NCBI RefSeq assembly: GCF_016904885.1
Contig: NZ_JADWYI010000001.1
Span: forward strand, 4,898,001 to 4,962,000
DNA: 64,000 bases
Direction: 5' to 3'
Source: Archangium primigenium
Lineage (GTDB): Bacteria > Myxococcota > Myxococcia > Myxococcales > Myxococcaceae
Below the pieces are notes generated by a model. That model ran no database searches, had not been told where the DNA came from, and saw nothing but the letters and a program-made list of their open reading frames with translations. The translations under genes were made by a program, and so were the position numbers. This document shows, piece after piece, positions 17,082 to 25,771 of the stretch (positions are counted from its first letter, which is position 1; every line of letters begins with the position of its first letter).

Positions 17082-17689
17082 TCACGATGATTTGGACCGA
17101 CGGCACAAGGTCCTGGCCGCCGCTGTTGGATCTTCCGCTTCCAGCACTCCCGAGATGACCGCGAAGCCCTGGGCGCCGTTAACCCGGGCCGCGCTATCGG
17201 GAGTGATGCCTCCGAGCGCCAGGGCGGGGCAGGGCAGCAGTGCCGCCAGCCGCTGGAATCCCTCGGGGCCGAGCGTGGGCCGGGTGTCTCCGGGCTTCGA
17301 GCCCGGGGAGAACACCGGGCTCACCAGTGCCAGGTCCGCGCCCCGGGCCGCGCGGGCCTCCGCCTCGTCGTGCACAGCCACGCTCACGAGCCGTCCCTCG
17401 GGCAGGTGCGGCCGTACGTCCCCAGGCGTCGGGCCCCCCGCGGGCAGGTGCAGGTGCGCCCCCACGAGCAGCGCCACATCCAGCCGCCCGTTGATGAACA
17501 GGGGATTGCCCCGCGCCCGGCACAGCCCGGCGAGCACCCGGGCCTCCTCCAGGAACTGGCGCACCGGCGCCTCGGGGTGCCGGTGCTGCACCGCGACCTC
17601 GGATCCCACCTCCAGCGCCCGCTCCAGCGCGGTCAACAGCCGCTCCCGGGGCAGGCGCCAGTCGGTGATGACCACCAGTCGCGGCTCCA

Positions 17690-17690
<1 letters not shown>
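17082..17690 (-). CDS. thiE: Thiamine phosphate synthase / TenI-like protein
   Basis: A 202-residue TIM-barrel protein of the ThiE/TenI superfamily. ThiE joins HMP pyrophosphate to the thiazole phosphate to make thiamine monophosphate; TenI-type relatives tautomerise the thiazole. The visible motifs are LFINGRLDVALLVGAHLHLPAG (Gly where many ThiE proteins have NDR), GADLALVSPVFSPGSKPG and ALGGITPDSA. The start is a GTG at 17690 that overlaps the thiG stop by one base (TAGTG); the longer open frame upstream is in the thiG region. With thiS and thiG it forms one operon. The changed NDR residue leaves the TenI alternative open. Confidence 0.8.
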
Positions 17691-18472
<782 letters not shown>

Positions 18473-18482
18473 GGCCTTGTCC

Positions 18483-18683
18483 TTATCCGCCACCGACGAA
18501 GGTGACGATCTCCACGCGGTCCTCGGGCACCAGCGTGTGCTCGGCGTGGCGCGCGCGGCGCACCACCTCGGCGTTCACTTCCACCGCCACCCCCGGCCCA
18601 CCCACCTCCAACGAGGCGAGCAGCGCCGCCAGGGTCATCCCCTCGGGGACCTCGCGGGCTTGTCCGTTGACCCAGATCGTCAC
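18483..18683 (-). CDS. thiS: Sulfur carrier protein ThiS
   Basis: A 66-residue ubiquitin-like protein that carries sulfur as a C-terminal thiocarboxylate to ThiG. It has the beta-grasp pattern ([56 protein letters not shown]) and ends in Gly-Gly-Gly, with the required terminal di-glycine. It starts at GTG behind a GGAG element and is the first gene of thiS-thiG-thiE. No TPP riboswitch (THI box) is recognisable in the 110 bp upstream. Confidence 0.93.
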   Translation of the reverse strand: MTIWVNGQAREVPEGMTLAALLASLEVGGPGVAVEVNAEVVRRARHAEHTLVPEDRVEIVTFVGGG

Positions 18684-18781
18684 GGCTCGGTTGCTCCTGG
18701 TTGCTTGGGCGTCCCGACCTACAGGCGCGCCCCTCGGCTGTCAACGCGCGGCCGGGCTCCTTCCTTTCGTTCTTCTCTGGC

Positions 18782-18787
18782 TATACT
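18782..18787 (+). promoter_or_regulatory. -10-like box of a possibly leaderless promoter
   Basis: TATACT lies only 8 bp before the ATG at 18796. If used as a -10 box, transcription would begin at or within a base or two of the start codon, giving a leaderless mRNA. No clear Shine-Dalgarno sequence lies before this ATG, and the -35 region is weak. Confidence 0.4.
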
Positions 18788-18795
18788 CGCCCTCC

Positions 18796-19185
18796 ATGTC
18801 CGCCTTTCGAAGCAGGCTCCTGGCCGCCTCCCTGGTGCTCGCGCTCGGGCCCGCCGCCGCCCGCGCCGACGAGCCCTCCGTCACCTCGGACACGCCCGCG
18901 CGTGCCCCCTCCGGCCTCTATGGTCACCGCTACGCCTTCGCCGCGGGGGGACTCTTGTTCCTCGGGGGCGCGGGCTTCGGGCTGCTCGCCCGGGAGGAGT
19001 CGGCGCGGGCCCGGGGGCTCTCCTCGGCGAGCGCCTCCGCCACGGCGTATGATCGCGCCCGCGCGAGCGCCGCCACCGCCAACGTGATGTACGGGCTGGC
19101 GGGGGCCGCCATCGTCTATGGCCTCGTGCTGGAGCTGCTGCCCGAGCCCGCGGCCGAGAAGGCCAGCCTCACCTTCCACTTCTGA
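18796..19185 (+). CDS. Small exported membrane protein
   Basis: A 129-residue hypothetical protein with a Sec signal peptide (MSAFRSRLLAASLVLALGPAAARADEP), then a Gly-rich hydrophobic segment (YAFAAGGLLFLGGAGFGLLA), an Ala/Ser-rich helix and a second hydrophobic segment (MYGLAGAAIVYGLVLELLP), ending in SLTFHF. It is probably a small envelope protein with two membrane segments; the terminal Phe recalls outer-membrane proteins, but it is too short for a barrel. It is divergent from thiS and begins a run of small exported proteins. Confidence 0.7.
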   Translation: MSAFRSRLLAASLVLALGPAAARADEPSVTSDTPARAPSGLYGHRYAFAAGGLLFLGGAGFGLLAREESARARGLSSASASATAYDRARASAATANVMYGLAGAAIVYGLVLELLPEPAAEKASLTFHF

Positions 19186-19228
19186 GCCTCCCCTCCTGAG
19201 CCTCTTCCTCTCCGAGATCTCTTCCCCC

Positions 19229-19750
19229 ATGCGCGTCCTGAAACCCTGGCTGCTCGTCTCCGCCGTCGTGGGCGGGGTCGGGTGCCTCGTGGCGGAGTCT
19301 GGCGGTACGGCCAGCCCCTGCACGGCCGACTCCGACTGTCCGTCCACCCACCGCTGTGTCGCGATGTCCGCGGAGGCGTCGGTGTGCGAGCTCGTCTATC
19401 CGCCGCCCGTGTCCTCGGCGGGAGACGCGGGCACGCCCGACGCGGGCCCCGTGCCCACCTGGTGCACGGACGTCCAGCCCCTGATGAACCGCAATTGCGT
19501 GTCCTCGTGCCACGGCGAGGTGACGTCGGGCAGCGGCAAGACGGGCTTCCGGCTGGACCGCTACGAGACTGCGGGCGCGGTGGCTGGCGCCAAGGACATG
19601 GCCGAGCGCATCAAGGTCCGGGGGGTGGAGCAGCGCAGCATGCCGCCCTCGGGGCCGTACTTCACCGCCACGGAGCAGACCGTGCTGCTGCGGTGGATCG
19701 CCGCCGGGACGCCCGAGTGCGCCGCGCCCACGGATGGAGGCACCCCATGA
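19229..19750 (+). CDS. Cys-rich exported protein with CX3CH motif (copy 1)
   Basis: A 173-residue exported protein or lipoprotein (MRVLKPWLLVSAVVGGVGCLVAE). An N-terminal Cys-rich piece (CTADSDCPSTHRC) resembles the short motifs of myxobacterial surface proteins. After a Pro/Ala/Gly linker comes a domain like the single-heme cytochromes often attached to such proteins (TWCTDVQPLMNRNCVSSCHGEVTSG...RSMPPSGPYFTATEQTVLLRWIAAGTPEC). Where these relatives have CXXCH, this protein has CVSSCH (CX3CH), which may bind heme unusually or not at all. Its stop overlaps the next gene by ATGA. Confidence 0.7.
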   Translation: MRVLKPWLLVSAVVGGVGCLVAESGGTASPCTADSDCPSTHRCVAMSAEASVCELVYPPPVSSAGDAGTPDAGPVPTWCTDVQPLMNRNCVSSCHGEVTSGSGKTGFRLDRYETAGAVAGAKDMAERIKVRGVEQRSMPPSGPYFTATEQTVLLRWIAAGTPECAAPTDGGTP

Positions 19751-20262
19751 GGATGTCTCTCCTGATGCGGGGCGGGCTCCTGGGGGCGCTGCTGACCGGG
19801 GGCTGCACGCTCGAGGCGCCCGACTTCACGGGCAAGAGCTGCGAGCTGGCGGCCGACTGCCCCACCACCCATGCCTGCGTGGCGGCGCGGCCGGGCGCGG
19901 GGCGCACCTGCGAGCTGCTCGTGCCGCCCGGGGTGACGCCCGAGGAGACGGGGCCCGTGCCCACGTGGTGCGGGGAGATCCAGCCCATCCTCGCCGCGAG
20001 CTGCGTGTCCTCGTGCCATGGCGCGGACACCTCGGGCAGCGGCAACCGGACCTTCCGGCTGGACCGCTACGAGACGGTGGCCGGCGTGGCCGGTGCCAAG
20101 GACAAGGCCGAGCGCATCCAGGCGCGGGCCTACGAGCAGCGCAGCATGCCACCCTCCTATTACGAGGTGCAGCTCACCGAGGAGCAGCGGACGCTCCTGG
20201 ACCGGTGGGTCCGGGGCGGCGCGCCCCTCTGTGACACCCCGGCGCCCGACGCCGGCCTCTAG
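19747..20262 (+). CDS. Cys-rich lipoprotein with CX3CH motif (copy 2)
   Basis: A 171-residue lipoprotein (signal MRMSLLMRGGLLGALLTGGC) paralogous to the preceding gene. It shares the Cys-rich start (CELAADCPTTHAC), the PVPTWC linker, ASCVSSCHGADTSGSG, FRLDRYET and RSMPPS..LTEEQRTLLDRWVRGGAPLC. The heme-like motif is again CX3CH. The two genes overlap by four bases, so they arose by tandem duplication and are translated together. The family resembles membrane-anchored c-type cytochrome domains, but a redox role is unproved. Confidence 0.7.
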   Translation: MRMSLLMRGGLLGALLTGGCTLEAPDFTGKSCELAADCPTTHACVAARPGAGRTCELLVPPGVTPEETGPVPTWCGEIQPILAASCVSSCHGADTSGSGNRTFRLDRYETVAGVAGAKDKAERIQARAYEQRSMPPSYYEVQLTEEQRTLLDRWVRGGAPLCDTPAPDAGL

Positions 20263-20271
20263 GTTCGCGTC

Positions 20272-20316
20272 CCCCGCCTCCCGGAGGGCTCCGCGGAGCC
20301 TGGAGGGCAGGCGGGG
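20272..20316 (+). terminator. GC-rich hairpin after the twin CX3CH genes
   Basis: Outer arms CCCCGCCT (20272-20279) and AGGCGGGG (20309-20316) pair perfectly and enclose the 14-bp palindrome GGCTCCGCGGAGCC (20287-20300). It begins 10 bp after the stop codon. There is no T-tract, so it could be a terminator or an mRNA 3'-end stabiliser. Confidence 0.5.
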
Positions 20317-20472
20317 AGACGAGCCAATCCGGGGCGAGGCCCGCCCTGCGCACGCCCTCGCGCGAGCGCAAGCCTGTGCATCCGGACACCCGACACCCAT
20401 TCTCCTGCCACACGCGGGGACGGGCCCCGCGCTCAAGACTGGATGTCGAACTCAACCGAGAGGAGCAACACA

Positions 20473-21057
20473 ATGCGTAAGCTCATGGTGGCGGCGATGG
20501 CGGTCGCGGGTCTGGGGATGGCGGCGGGCTGCAAGAGCAACGTGGAGAGCCAGCGGGAGAGTGTCGCCGAGGCACGCCAGGACGTGCTGAAGGAACAGCA
20601 GAAGATGCAGGAGGACGTGGCCTCCGCGCGCCAGGACAGCGCCGAGGAGATCGCCGAGGCCCGCGTGGAGGGCCAGGAGAACATCGCCGAGGCCCAGAAG
20701 GATCTCGCCGAGGAGCAGTCTGACCTGGCCCGCGCCCAGAACGAGAACCTGAACGAGGGCTCGGCGGTGGGCGGCAGCGGCATGGTGGATGCCAAGACCG
20801 AGGAGATCAAGGGCACCATCCAGTCCGCGTCCAACAGCGCGCTGACCCTGATCATCCCGAGCCAGGACAACCGCGTGATGAGCTTCAAGGCGAACTCCCA
20901 GCTCAAGGTCATGCACGACAAGCAGGCCATGTCCCTGTCGAGCCTGAAGGTCGGTGACGAGGTGCGCGCCTCGTACTCCCTGGGCCAGAACGGCGAGCGC
21001 ATGCTCCGCAGCGTCGAGGTGACCGAGACGAGCGCCCAGCACCCCGACATGAAGTAA
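20473..21057 (+). CDS. Coiled-coil lipoprotein
   Basis: A 194-residue lipoprotein (MRKLMVAAMAVAGLGMAAGC). Residues 20-90 form an uninterrupted charged helix rich in Glu, Gln and Ala with heptad spacing (RESVAEARQDVLKEQQKMQEDV..), followed by a Gly-rich linker and a C-terminal beta domain of about 75 residues (EEIKGTIQSASNSALTLIIPSQDNRVMSFK, LKVGDEVRASYSL) that looks like a small OB-type barrel. A perfect AGGAG precedes the ATG. It is probably a periplasmic spacer or envelope-stress protein; no family name is certain. Confidence 0.75.
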   Translation: MRKLMVAAMAVAGLGMAAGCKSNVESQRESVAEARQDVLKEQQKMQEDVASARQDSAEEIAEARVEGQENIAEAQKDLAEEQSDLARAQNENLNEGSAVGGSGMVDAKTEEIKGTIQSASNSALTLIIPSQDNRVMSFKANSQLKVMHDKQAMSLSSLKVGDEVRASYSLGQNGERMLRSVEVTETSAQHPDMK

Positions 21058-21060
21058 TGC

Positions 21061-21109
21061 CCTGACGGGATTCAGGGACCCGGCGACGGGTCCGTGATGG
21101 ACGTCACGG
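21061..21109 (+). terminator. Three consecutive hairpins downstream of the coiled-coil lipoprotein
   Basis: CCCTGA/TCAGGG is followed by GGACCCG-GCGA-CGGGTCC (21076-21093, a 7-bp stem with a GNRA tetraloop) and then by CCGTGA/TCACGG (21092-21109). The set starts within 5 bp of the stop codon. There is no T-run; a structured 3' end or terminator is the likely role. Confidence 0.45.
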
Positions 21110-21181
21110 CCTCCGCCCTCCTGGGGTGGGGGCCGTGGTGTTTTGGTTGAGCCCGGCGCACGGACGGCCCACACTGCGTCC

Positions 21182-22198
21182 ATGGCCGCGACTCCTCGGG
21201 ACGTGCTCGACCTCCACCGGCGCTGGTGCATCGCGGACTCGCACGCGGACTCCCTGATGTGGAACCGGGACCTGTGCGCGCGCTCCGACGAGGGCCACGT
21301 GGACTTTCCCCGGCTCTTCGACGTGGGGGTGAAGCTGCAGTGCTTCACGCTCGTGACGCGGGGCTTTCCCTTCATCGGGGGCTTCGAGACCTTCGCCGCG
21401 GTGCGCGGCTGGCCGCGCGAGGCGCGCGCCAACGAGTGGACCCGGGCCCTGTGGCAGATCGAGCAGTTGGAGACCTTCTGCGCGCGCTCGGAGGGCCGGG
21501 CGCGTGTCACCACCACGGGGGCGGCGCTGGAGGAGAACCTCGCCCAGGGCCGGCTGTCCGCGGTGCTCGGGGTGGAGGGCGCGCACGCGCTGGAGGGCCG
21601 GGCCGAGCGCGTGGCGGAGCTGCACGCGCGGGGCGTACGCTTCATCGGGCTCACGCACCTGTCCAACAACGACGCGGGCGGCTCGTCCTTCCCGATGATG
21701 GGCAACCGGCCGCTGTCGGAGCTGGGGCACGCGGTGCTCGGGGAGATGGTGCGCGTGGGCATGAGCGTGGACCTGGCGCACGCCTCCGAGCGCACGCTGG
21801 AGGACATCCTCGCGCACCCCACGGCGCGCTACTTCTCCTCGCACACGGGCGTGCGCGGGGCGGGGGGCGGCTGGCGCAACCTGTCGGACGACGTGCTGCG
21901 CCGCATCGCCGAGCGGGGCGGGGTGGTGGGCATCATCCTCGCGCCCGTGTACCTGGGCGGCGACAGCATCGACGACGTGGTGCGCCACATCGAGCACGCC
22001 CTGGACGTCATGGGCGAGGAGGGCGTGGGCATCGGCTCGGACTACGACGGCATGGTGGCCCTGCCCAAGGGCTTCCAGGACGTGACGGACCTGCCCAAGC
22101 TCACCGAGGCGCTCTTGCGCCGCCACCCGGAGGCGCGCGTGGAGCGCGTGCTCGGGGGCAACTTCCGCCGCTTCTTCCGCGAGACGTTGGGCGCATGA
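21182..22198 (+). CDS. Membrane dipeptidase (peptidase family M19)
   Basis: A 338-residue amidohydrolase-fold dipeptidase that cleaves dipeptides, including those with a D-residue at the C-terminal side. The zinc ligands are visible in order: His-x-Asp in ADSHADSLMWN, Glu in LGVEGAHALEG, His in VDLAHASE, His in FSSHTGVRG and Asp in GIGSDYDGM. The family adds SNND in LTHLSNNDAGGSS. There is no signal peptide, so it is probably cytosolic. The start is the ATG of MAATPRDVLDLHRRW; the frame is open 13 codons further upstream, without a good ribosome site. Confidence 0.92.
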   Translation: MAATPRDVLDLHRRWCIADSHADSLMWNRDLCARSDEGHVDFPRLFDVGVKLQCFTLVTRGFPFIGGFETFAAVRGWPREARANEWTRALWQIEQLETFCARSEGRARVTTTGAALEENLAQGRLSAVLGVEGAHALEGRAERVAELHARGVRFIGLTHLSNNDAGGSSFPMMGNRPLSELGHAVLGEMVRVGMSVDLAHASERTLEDILAHPTARYFSSHTGVRGAGGGWRNLSDDVLRRIAERGGVVGIILAPVYLGGDSIDDVVRHIEHALDVMGEEGVGIGSDYDGMVALPKGFQDVTDLPKLTEALLRRHPEARVERVLGGNFRRFFRETLGA

Positions 22199-22254
22199 GC
22201 GGGAGCGTGACGCGGAGTTGACCGGGCTCGCGGCGCCTGGAATCGTCCCGCGCC

Positions 22255-22632
22255 GTGAAGATCTCCTTTCGTGTCCTCCTTCCGTTGCTCGGCTCGCTCC
22301 TCGTGTCCGCCTGTGGTTCGAGCGCGGGTGAGCCCTGCAAGGGCTCCACCTATACTTGCGCCTCCGAGACGGAGGCCCTCGAGTGCCGGGACTCGGTCTG
22401 GCGCGCGGTGCCCTGCCGGGGCCCCTCGGGGTGCGAGGGGCTGGCGGGTACGGTGCGCTGTGACATCCGGCGCAACGTGGCGGGGGATGGCTGCGCGGTG
22501 AGCGCCGAGGGCCGGGGCATCTGCACGGCGGATGGCAAGGCGGTGCTCGAGTGCCGCATGGGCACGCTCGTGCAGGTGAAGACGTGCGGCGCGTGCTCCG
22601 TGGCGGGGGACGTCGTCACCTGCGCGCCGTGA
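22255..22632 (+). CDS. Small Cys-rich lipoprotein
   Basis: A 125-residue lipoprotein starting at GTG (MKISFRVLLPLLGSLLVSAC). After the lipidated Cys, residues 25-120 contain twelve further Cys in pairs (EPCKGSTYTCASETEALEC, AVPCRGPSGCEGL, RCDIRR, GDGCAV, GICTADGKAVLEC, TCGACS, VTCAP), so it is a disulfide-rich surface domain with two repeats of about 45 residues. The function is unknown. It ends 6 bp from the convergent hydrolase gene. Confidence 0.75.
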   Translation: MKISFRVLLPLLGSLLVSACGSSAGEPCKGSTYTCASETEALECRDSVWRAVPCRGPSGCEGLAGTVRCDIRRNVAGDGCAVSAEGRGICTADGKAVLECRMGTLVQVKTCGACSVAGDVVTCAP

Positions 22633-22638
22633 GGCGAC

Positions 22639-23421
22639 TCACAGGCGGGAGAGGAAGCGCTCCAGCACGGCGTTGAAGGCCTCGGGTTGCTCCTGGTTGG
22701 GCAGGTGCGCGGCGCCGGGGATGATTTCCAGGTGGGCACCGGTGACGAGCTCCGCCATCTGCCGGGCCTTCTCCACGGGGGTGATGCCGTCCTGCTCGCC
22801 CACCACCACCAGGGCGGGGCCGGCGTAGCGCGCGAGGATGTCCTTGCTGTCCGGGCGCAGGGCCATGCCGCGCTGGGCGGCCGCGAGGCCCTCGGGGGTG
22901 GCGGCCCGCATCAGCGCCGCCACCTCACGCCCCACCTCCGAGTCCGGGCCCGCCGCCACCAGCCGGGGCAGCATGGCGCGCACGACGGCCTCGGGCCCCT
23001 CGCGCAGGGCCTGCTCGGCGGAGGCCTCGCGCCGGGCCCGGCCCGCCTCGTCGTCCGCGCCGGCCTGGGTGTCCACGAGCACGAGGCCCCGCACGCGGCT
23101 GGGGTCCTCGCGCAGCAGCGCCATGCTGGCGTAGCCGCCCATGGACACGCCGCCCACCACCACCGAGTCCAGCCCGAGCGCGTCGAGCAGCGCGAGCGCG
23201 TCCTGGGCGATGTGCGCCATCTCCGTGGGTCCGCTCGGGGGCGCGCCCTGGCCGAGGCCCCGCACGTCCGGCAGGAGGAAGCGGTAGCGGCTGGCCAGGG
23301 CCTTCACCTGGGCGTCGAAGGCGCCGGAGTGCAGGGGAAAGGCGTGGAAGAGCAGCACGGGGGGGCCGTGGCCCTCGTCGCGGTAGTGCAGGGCGGTGCC
23401 GTGGACGTCGAGGGTGGGCAT
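22639..23421 (-). CDS. Alpha/beta hydrolase
   Basis: A 260-residue cytosolic alpha/beta hydrolase resembling 3-oxoadipate enol-lactonases. The oxyanion segment is LLFHAFPLHSGAFDAQ, the nucleophile elbow GVSMGGYAS holds Ser at about residue 95, the acid lies in VVGEQDGITPVEKA and the His in PGAAHLPNQEQPEAFNAVLERFL. The substrate cannot be named; no aromatic-degradation genes are near. It follows the CorA-type gene by 22 bp on the same strand and probably shares its transcript. Confidence 0.88.
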   Translation of the reverse strand: MPTLDVHGTALHYRDEGHGPPVLLFHAFPLHSGAFDAQVKALASRYRFLLPDVRGLGQGAPPSGPTEMAHIAQDALALLDALGLDSVVVGGVSMGGYASMALLREDPSRVRGLVLVDTQAGADDEAGRARREASAEQALREGPEAVVRAMLPRLVAAGPDSEVGREVAALMRAATPEGLAAAQRGMALRPDSKDILARYAGPALVVVGEQDGITPVEKARQMAELVTGAHLEIIPGAAHLPNQEQPEAFNAVLERFLSRL

Positions 23422-23443
23422 GGGGTCTCCGGGAGGGGGGGCG

Positions 23444-24388
23444 TCAGATCCACTGCTTGCGCTTGAACCAGAACAGCAGGGACACGGGCAGGGCGACCAC
23501 CGAGCCCATCATCATCCAGAAGAAGGCGGGGCGGGACAGGAAGTCGAAGTTCTGTCCGAAGAAGCCCGTGATGAAGGACAGGGGCAGGAAGATGGTGGAG
23601 AAGATGGTGAGCTGCTTGGTGATGTCGTTGGTGCGGTTGGCCATCATGGACAGGTAGCCGTCCATCACGTTGCCCAACAGGTCGCGGTTGGCGTCGATCT
23701 GCTCGTACAGCCGCACCAGGTGGTCGTACACGTCGCGGAAGTAGAGCGCGGTGCGCTCGCTCACGTTGGGGATGCCCCGCCGGGACAGGAGCCCCATCAC
23801 GTCGCGCTGGGGCGAGAGCACCCGGCGCACCGTCACCAGGGCGCGCTTGAGCGCGAAGATGCGCTGCAGGTGCTCGCGCTGGGCGTTCTCGAAGATGGAG
23901 GATTCCAGGTCCTCCAGCTCGTCCCCGAAGCGGTCGAGGATGGGGAAGTTGCCGTCCACCAGCGTGTCGGCCAGCAGGTACAGGAGCACGTCCACGCCCC
24001 GGCCCAGGGTGGCGTCGGGCTCGGCGCGCACGCGCTGGTGCAGGGCCTCCATGCCGGGGTAGGGCAGCTCGTGCACGCTGATGAGCCAGTCCGGGCCCAG
24101 GAAGAAGTGGTGCTCGTGCAGCGTCAGCTCGCAAATGTCCTCCCCGCCGGCCGAGAAGCCCTGGAGGACGATGAACTGGTGGTTCGGGTACTCCTCCAGC
24201 TTGGGCCGCTGGTCCAGGTGCAGACAGTCCTCGATGGCCAGGCGGTGCAGCCCGTAGCGCTCGCCCAGCCGCTTCATGACCTCCTCGGTCGGGTGGAGGA
24301 TGTCGATCCACTTGCGGCCGGGCTGGTCGAGCAGTTCTTCGCCGCCGGTGTGGACGAGGCCATCGTTCAAGAGCAGAACCTGGAGCAT
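23444..24388 (-). CDS. corA: CorA-family divalent metal ion transporter with GQN signature
   Basis: A 314-residue CorA-family channel. The N-terminal cytosolic domain (WIDILHPTEEVMKRLGERYGLHRLAIEDCL) leads through a long stalk helix (about residues 140-255) to two TM segments at the C-terminus (LTIFSTIFLPLSFITGFFGQNF and PAFFWMMMGSVVALPVSLLFWF), ending in the basic KRKQWI. The pore signature after TM1 is usually GMN (GIN in ZntB); here it is G-Q-N, so the ion selectivity may differ from classical Mg2+/Co2+ import. It starts at ATG and is divergent from the helical protein gene at 24446. Confidence 0.9.
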   Translation of the reverse strand: MLQVLLLNDGLVHTGGEELLDQPGRKWIDILHPTEEVMKRLGERYGLHRLAIEDCLHLDQRPKLEEYPNHQFIVLQGFSAGGEDICELTLHEHHFFLGPDWLISVHELPYPGMEALHQRVRAEPDATLGRGVDVLLYLLADTLVDGNFPILDRFGDELEDLESSIFENAQREHLQRIFALKRALVTVRRVLSPQRDVMGLLSRRGIPNVSERTALYFRDVYDHLVRLYEQIDANRDLLGNVMDGYLSMMANRTNDITKQLTIFSTIFLPLSFITGFFGQNFDFLSRPAFFWMMMGSVVALPVSLLFWFKRKQWI

Positions 24389-24445
24389 GCGCGCGCCTGC
24401 TTAGATCGCAACGCCGGGGCAAGTCGAGGTAGAGTGGGGCGCGCC

Positions 24446-25618
24446 GTGTCCGCCGATACTCCCGCCCCCGCCTCGCTCTCTCCCCGGCTCGAGGAGCTGC
24501 TGCAGTCCCTGTCCGACCGCCCCTTCGCGGATCGCCTGCGGGCGGTGTACGACGCCGCGAGCCAGGCCATCCTCCGGCTGAGCGACCTGGATCTCCTCCG
24601 CTACGAGACGGCCTCGGTGGAGGACAGCCCGGACCTGTCCTTGTGGGAGGAGATGGCCCCCGTCATCCGCGACACGGTGATGGACGTGAACGTGCTGCTC
24701 AACGTGGTGCGTGAGCACTTCGCGCTGCGTGCGCCCGTCGTGGGCAGCCCGGGCGTGGAGCAGCCCCTGGTGGCCACGGTGGAGGCGCGGCGGGCCAAGG
24801 ACGCCTCGGAGCTGCTCCAGGGCTGGATGCAGCAGTTGGCCCAGGGCATCACCCAGTTGGGCGAGGCGATGCGCAACCCCGCCATCGTGTCGGACCGGTG
24901 GTCGCTGCTGGCGGAGATCCAACGGCTGCGCGAGCGCTTCCGCGAGCAGATCGGCAACCTCGTCTTCGAGTCGGCCAGTGCCTTCGGGCCGGTGACGCGG
25001 CAGCAGGTGGTGCCGGGCTACGAGGCGGAGGTGCAGGCGGCGGTGATGGTGCGCGCCATCGTGGCGGACCTGTCGCGCATCGTGGGGGCGCGCCTGGCGC
25101 GGGTGCGCGAGGCCGAGCCCGAGGACGTGCAGTGGAACGCCCAGCAGTTGCAGACGGAGCTGGATGCGTTCGGCCGCACCGTGGCCTACCGCCACCTGCG
25201 CGCCCAGGACAAGCGGCGGATCATCGAGCTGCGCGGCCGCATGGGCAAGCTCGCCATCCAGGAGTCGCTGCCGCGCGCGGACCTGCTGGCCGTGGTGGAG
25301 CAGCTCGAGGCCTTCGTGCGCTCGCTGTCCGGGGTGAACCAGCGCCAGGTGCTCGTGTCCCATGACCGCGAGGTGTGGGCGGGCTGTGGCGTGCGGCTGG
25401 AGCGGGCCCTGGGGCTGATGGAGGCCGATGCGCCCGCGGCCGCGCGCACCGTGGCCGAGGCGGCCGCCAGCGCCCAGTCCCTCTATGGGCGCGACCCGCG
25501 GCTCGACGGCTTCCTGCGCAAGGCGCGCAAGACCCAGCTCTCCCAGCTGTCCCTGCCCGAGCTGCGCTCCACGCTCGAGGTGCTCCAGTCGCTGCTGGCC
25601 GGGCTGGACATCCCCTGA
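24446..25618 (+). CDS. Hypothetical helical protein
   Basis: A 390-residue soluble protein, almost entirely alpha-helical by eye, with long Glu/Arg/Leu stretches (ARRAKDASELLQGWMQQLAQGITQLGEAM, AEIQRLRERFREQIGNLVF, LPRADLLAVVEQLEAFVRSLSGVNQRQVL). There is no signal peptide, TM segment or enzyme motif that I recognise. I chose the GTG at 24446 because it gives an N-terminus (SADTPAPASLSPRLEELLQSL) typical of a new domain and lies just clear of the divergent corA start. It is likely a lineage-specific gene; the function is not inferable. Confidence 0.7.
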   Translation: MSADTPAPASLSPRLEELLQSLSDRPFADRLRAVYDAASQAILRLSDLDLLRYETASVEDSPDLSLWEEMAPVIRDTVMDVNVLLNVVREHFALRAPVVGSPGVEQPLVATVEARRAKDASELLQGWMQQLAQGITQLGEAMRNPAIVSDRWSLLAEIQRLRERFREQIGNLVFESASAFGPVTRQQVVPGYEAEVQAAVMVRAIVADLSRIVGARLARVREAEPEDVQWNAQQLQTELDAFGRTVAYRHLRAQDKRRIIELRGRMGKLAIQESLPRADLLAVVEQLEAFVRSLSGVNQRQVLVSHDREVWAGCGVRLERALGLMEADAPAAARTVAEAAASAQSLYGRDPRLDGFLRKARKTQLSQLSLPELRSTLEVLQSLLAGLDIP

Positions 25619-25630
25619 GCCGAGCGGTGC

Positions 25631-25755
25631 CTCCCGCGTGGGGCGTTTTGCCCCCGGGAGTTGCAACCCCAAACATCCTAGTGCATAGTATTGCCACCGC
25701 GCGGGGCGTTTTGCCCCCTGGCGTTGCCGCTCCAAAGGTATTGGCAGCAAGTACC
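25631..25755 (+). repeat. Two tandem 63-bp units with GGGGCGTTTTGCCCC hairpins
   Basis: A perfect 5-bp-stem hairpin GGGGCGTTTTGCCCC occurs at 25640-25654 and again at 25703-25717, exactly 63 bp later. After each copy the sequence is alike for about 20 bp (CCCCC[GT]GG[AC]GTTGC..CCAAA). The first copy is extended by outer arms CTCCCG (25631-25636) and CGGGAG (25655-25660). The units lie between the stop of the helical-protein gene and the first M4 protease, in an otherwise gene-free stretch of about 400 bp. They may be a terminator pair or a regulatory RNA element. Confidence 0.6.
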
Positions 25756-25771
25756 TGGACTGTCTTGGAAA

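Noticed and set aside
18684-18795. A TPP riboswitch upstream of thiS.
   Set aside because: The conserved CTGAGA and ACCTGATCTGG-like cores could not be found by eye.
25640-25717. A CRISPR array, because of the repeated hairpin.
   Set aside because: There are only two units, and the unit-to-unit similarity extends beyond the palindrome without a constant-length spacer pattern; no cas gene is near.
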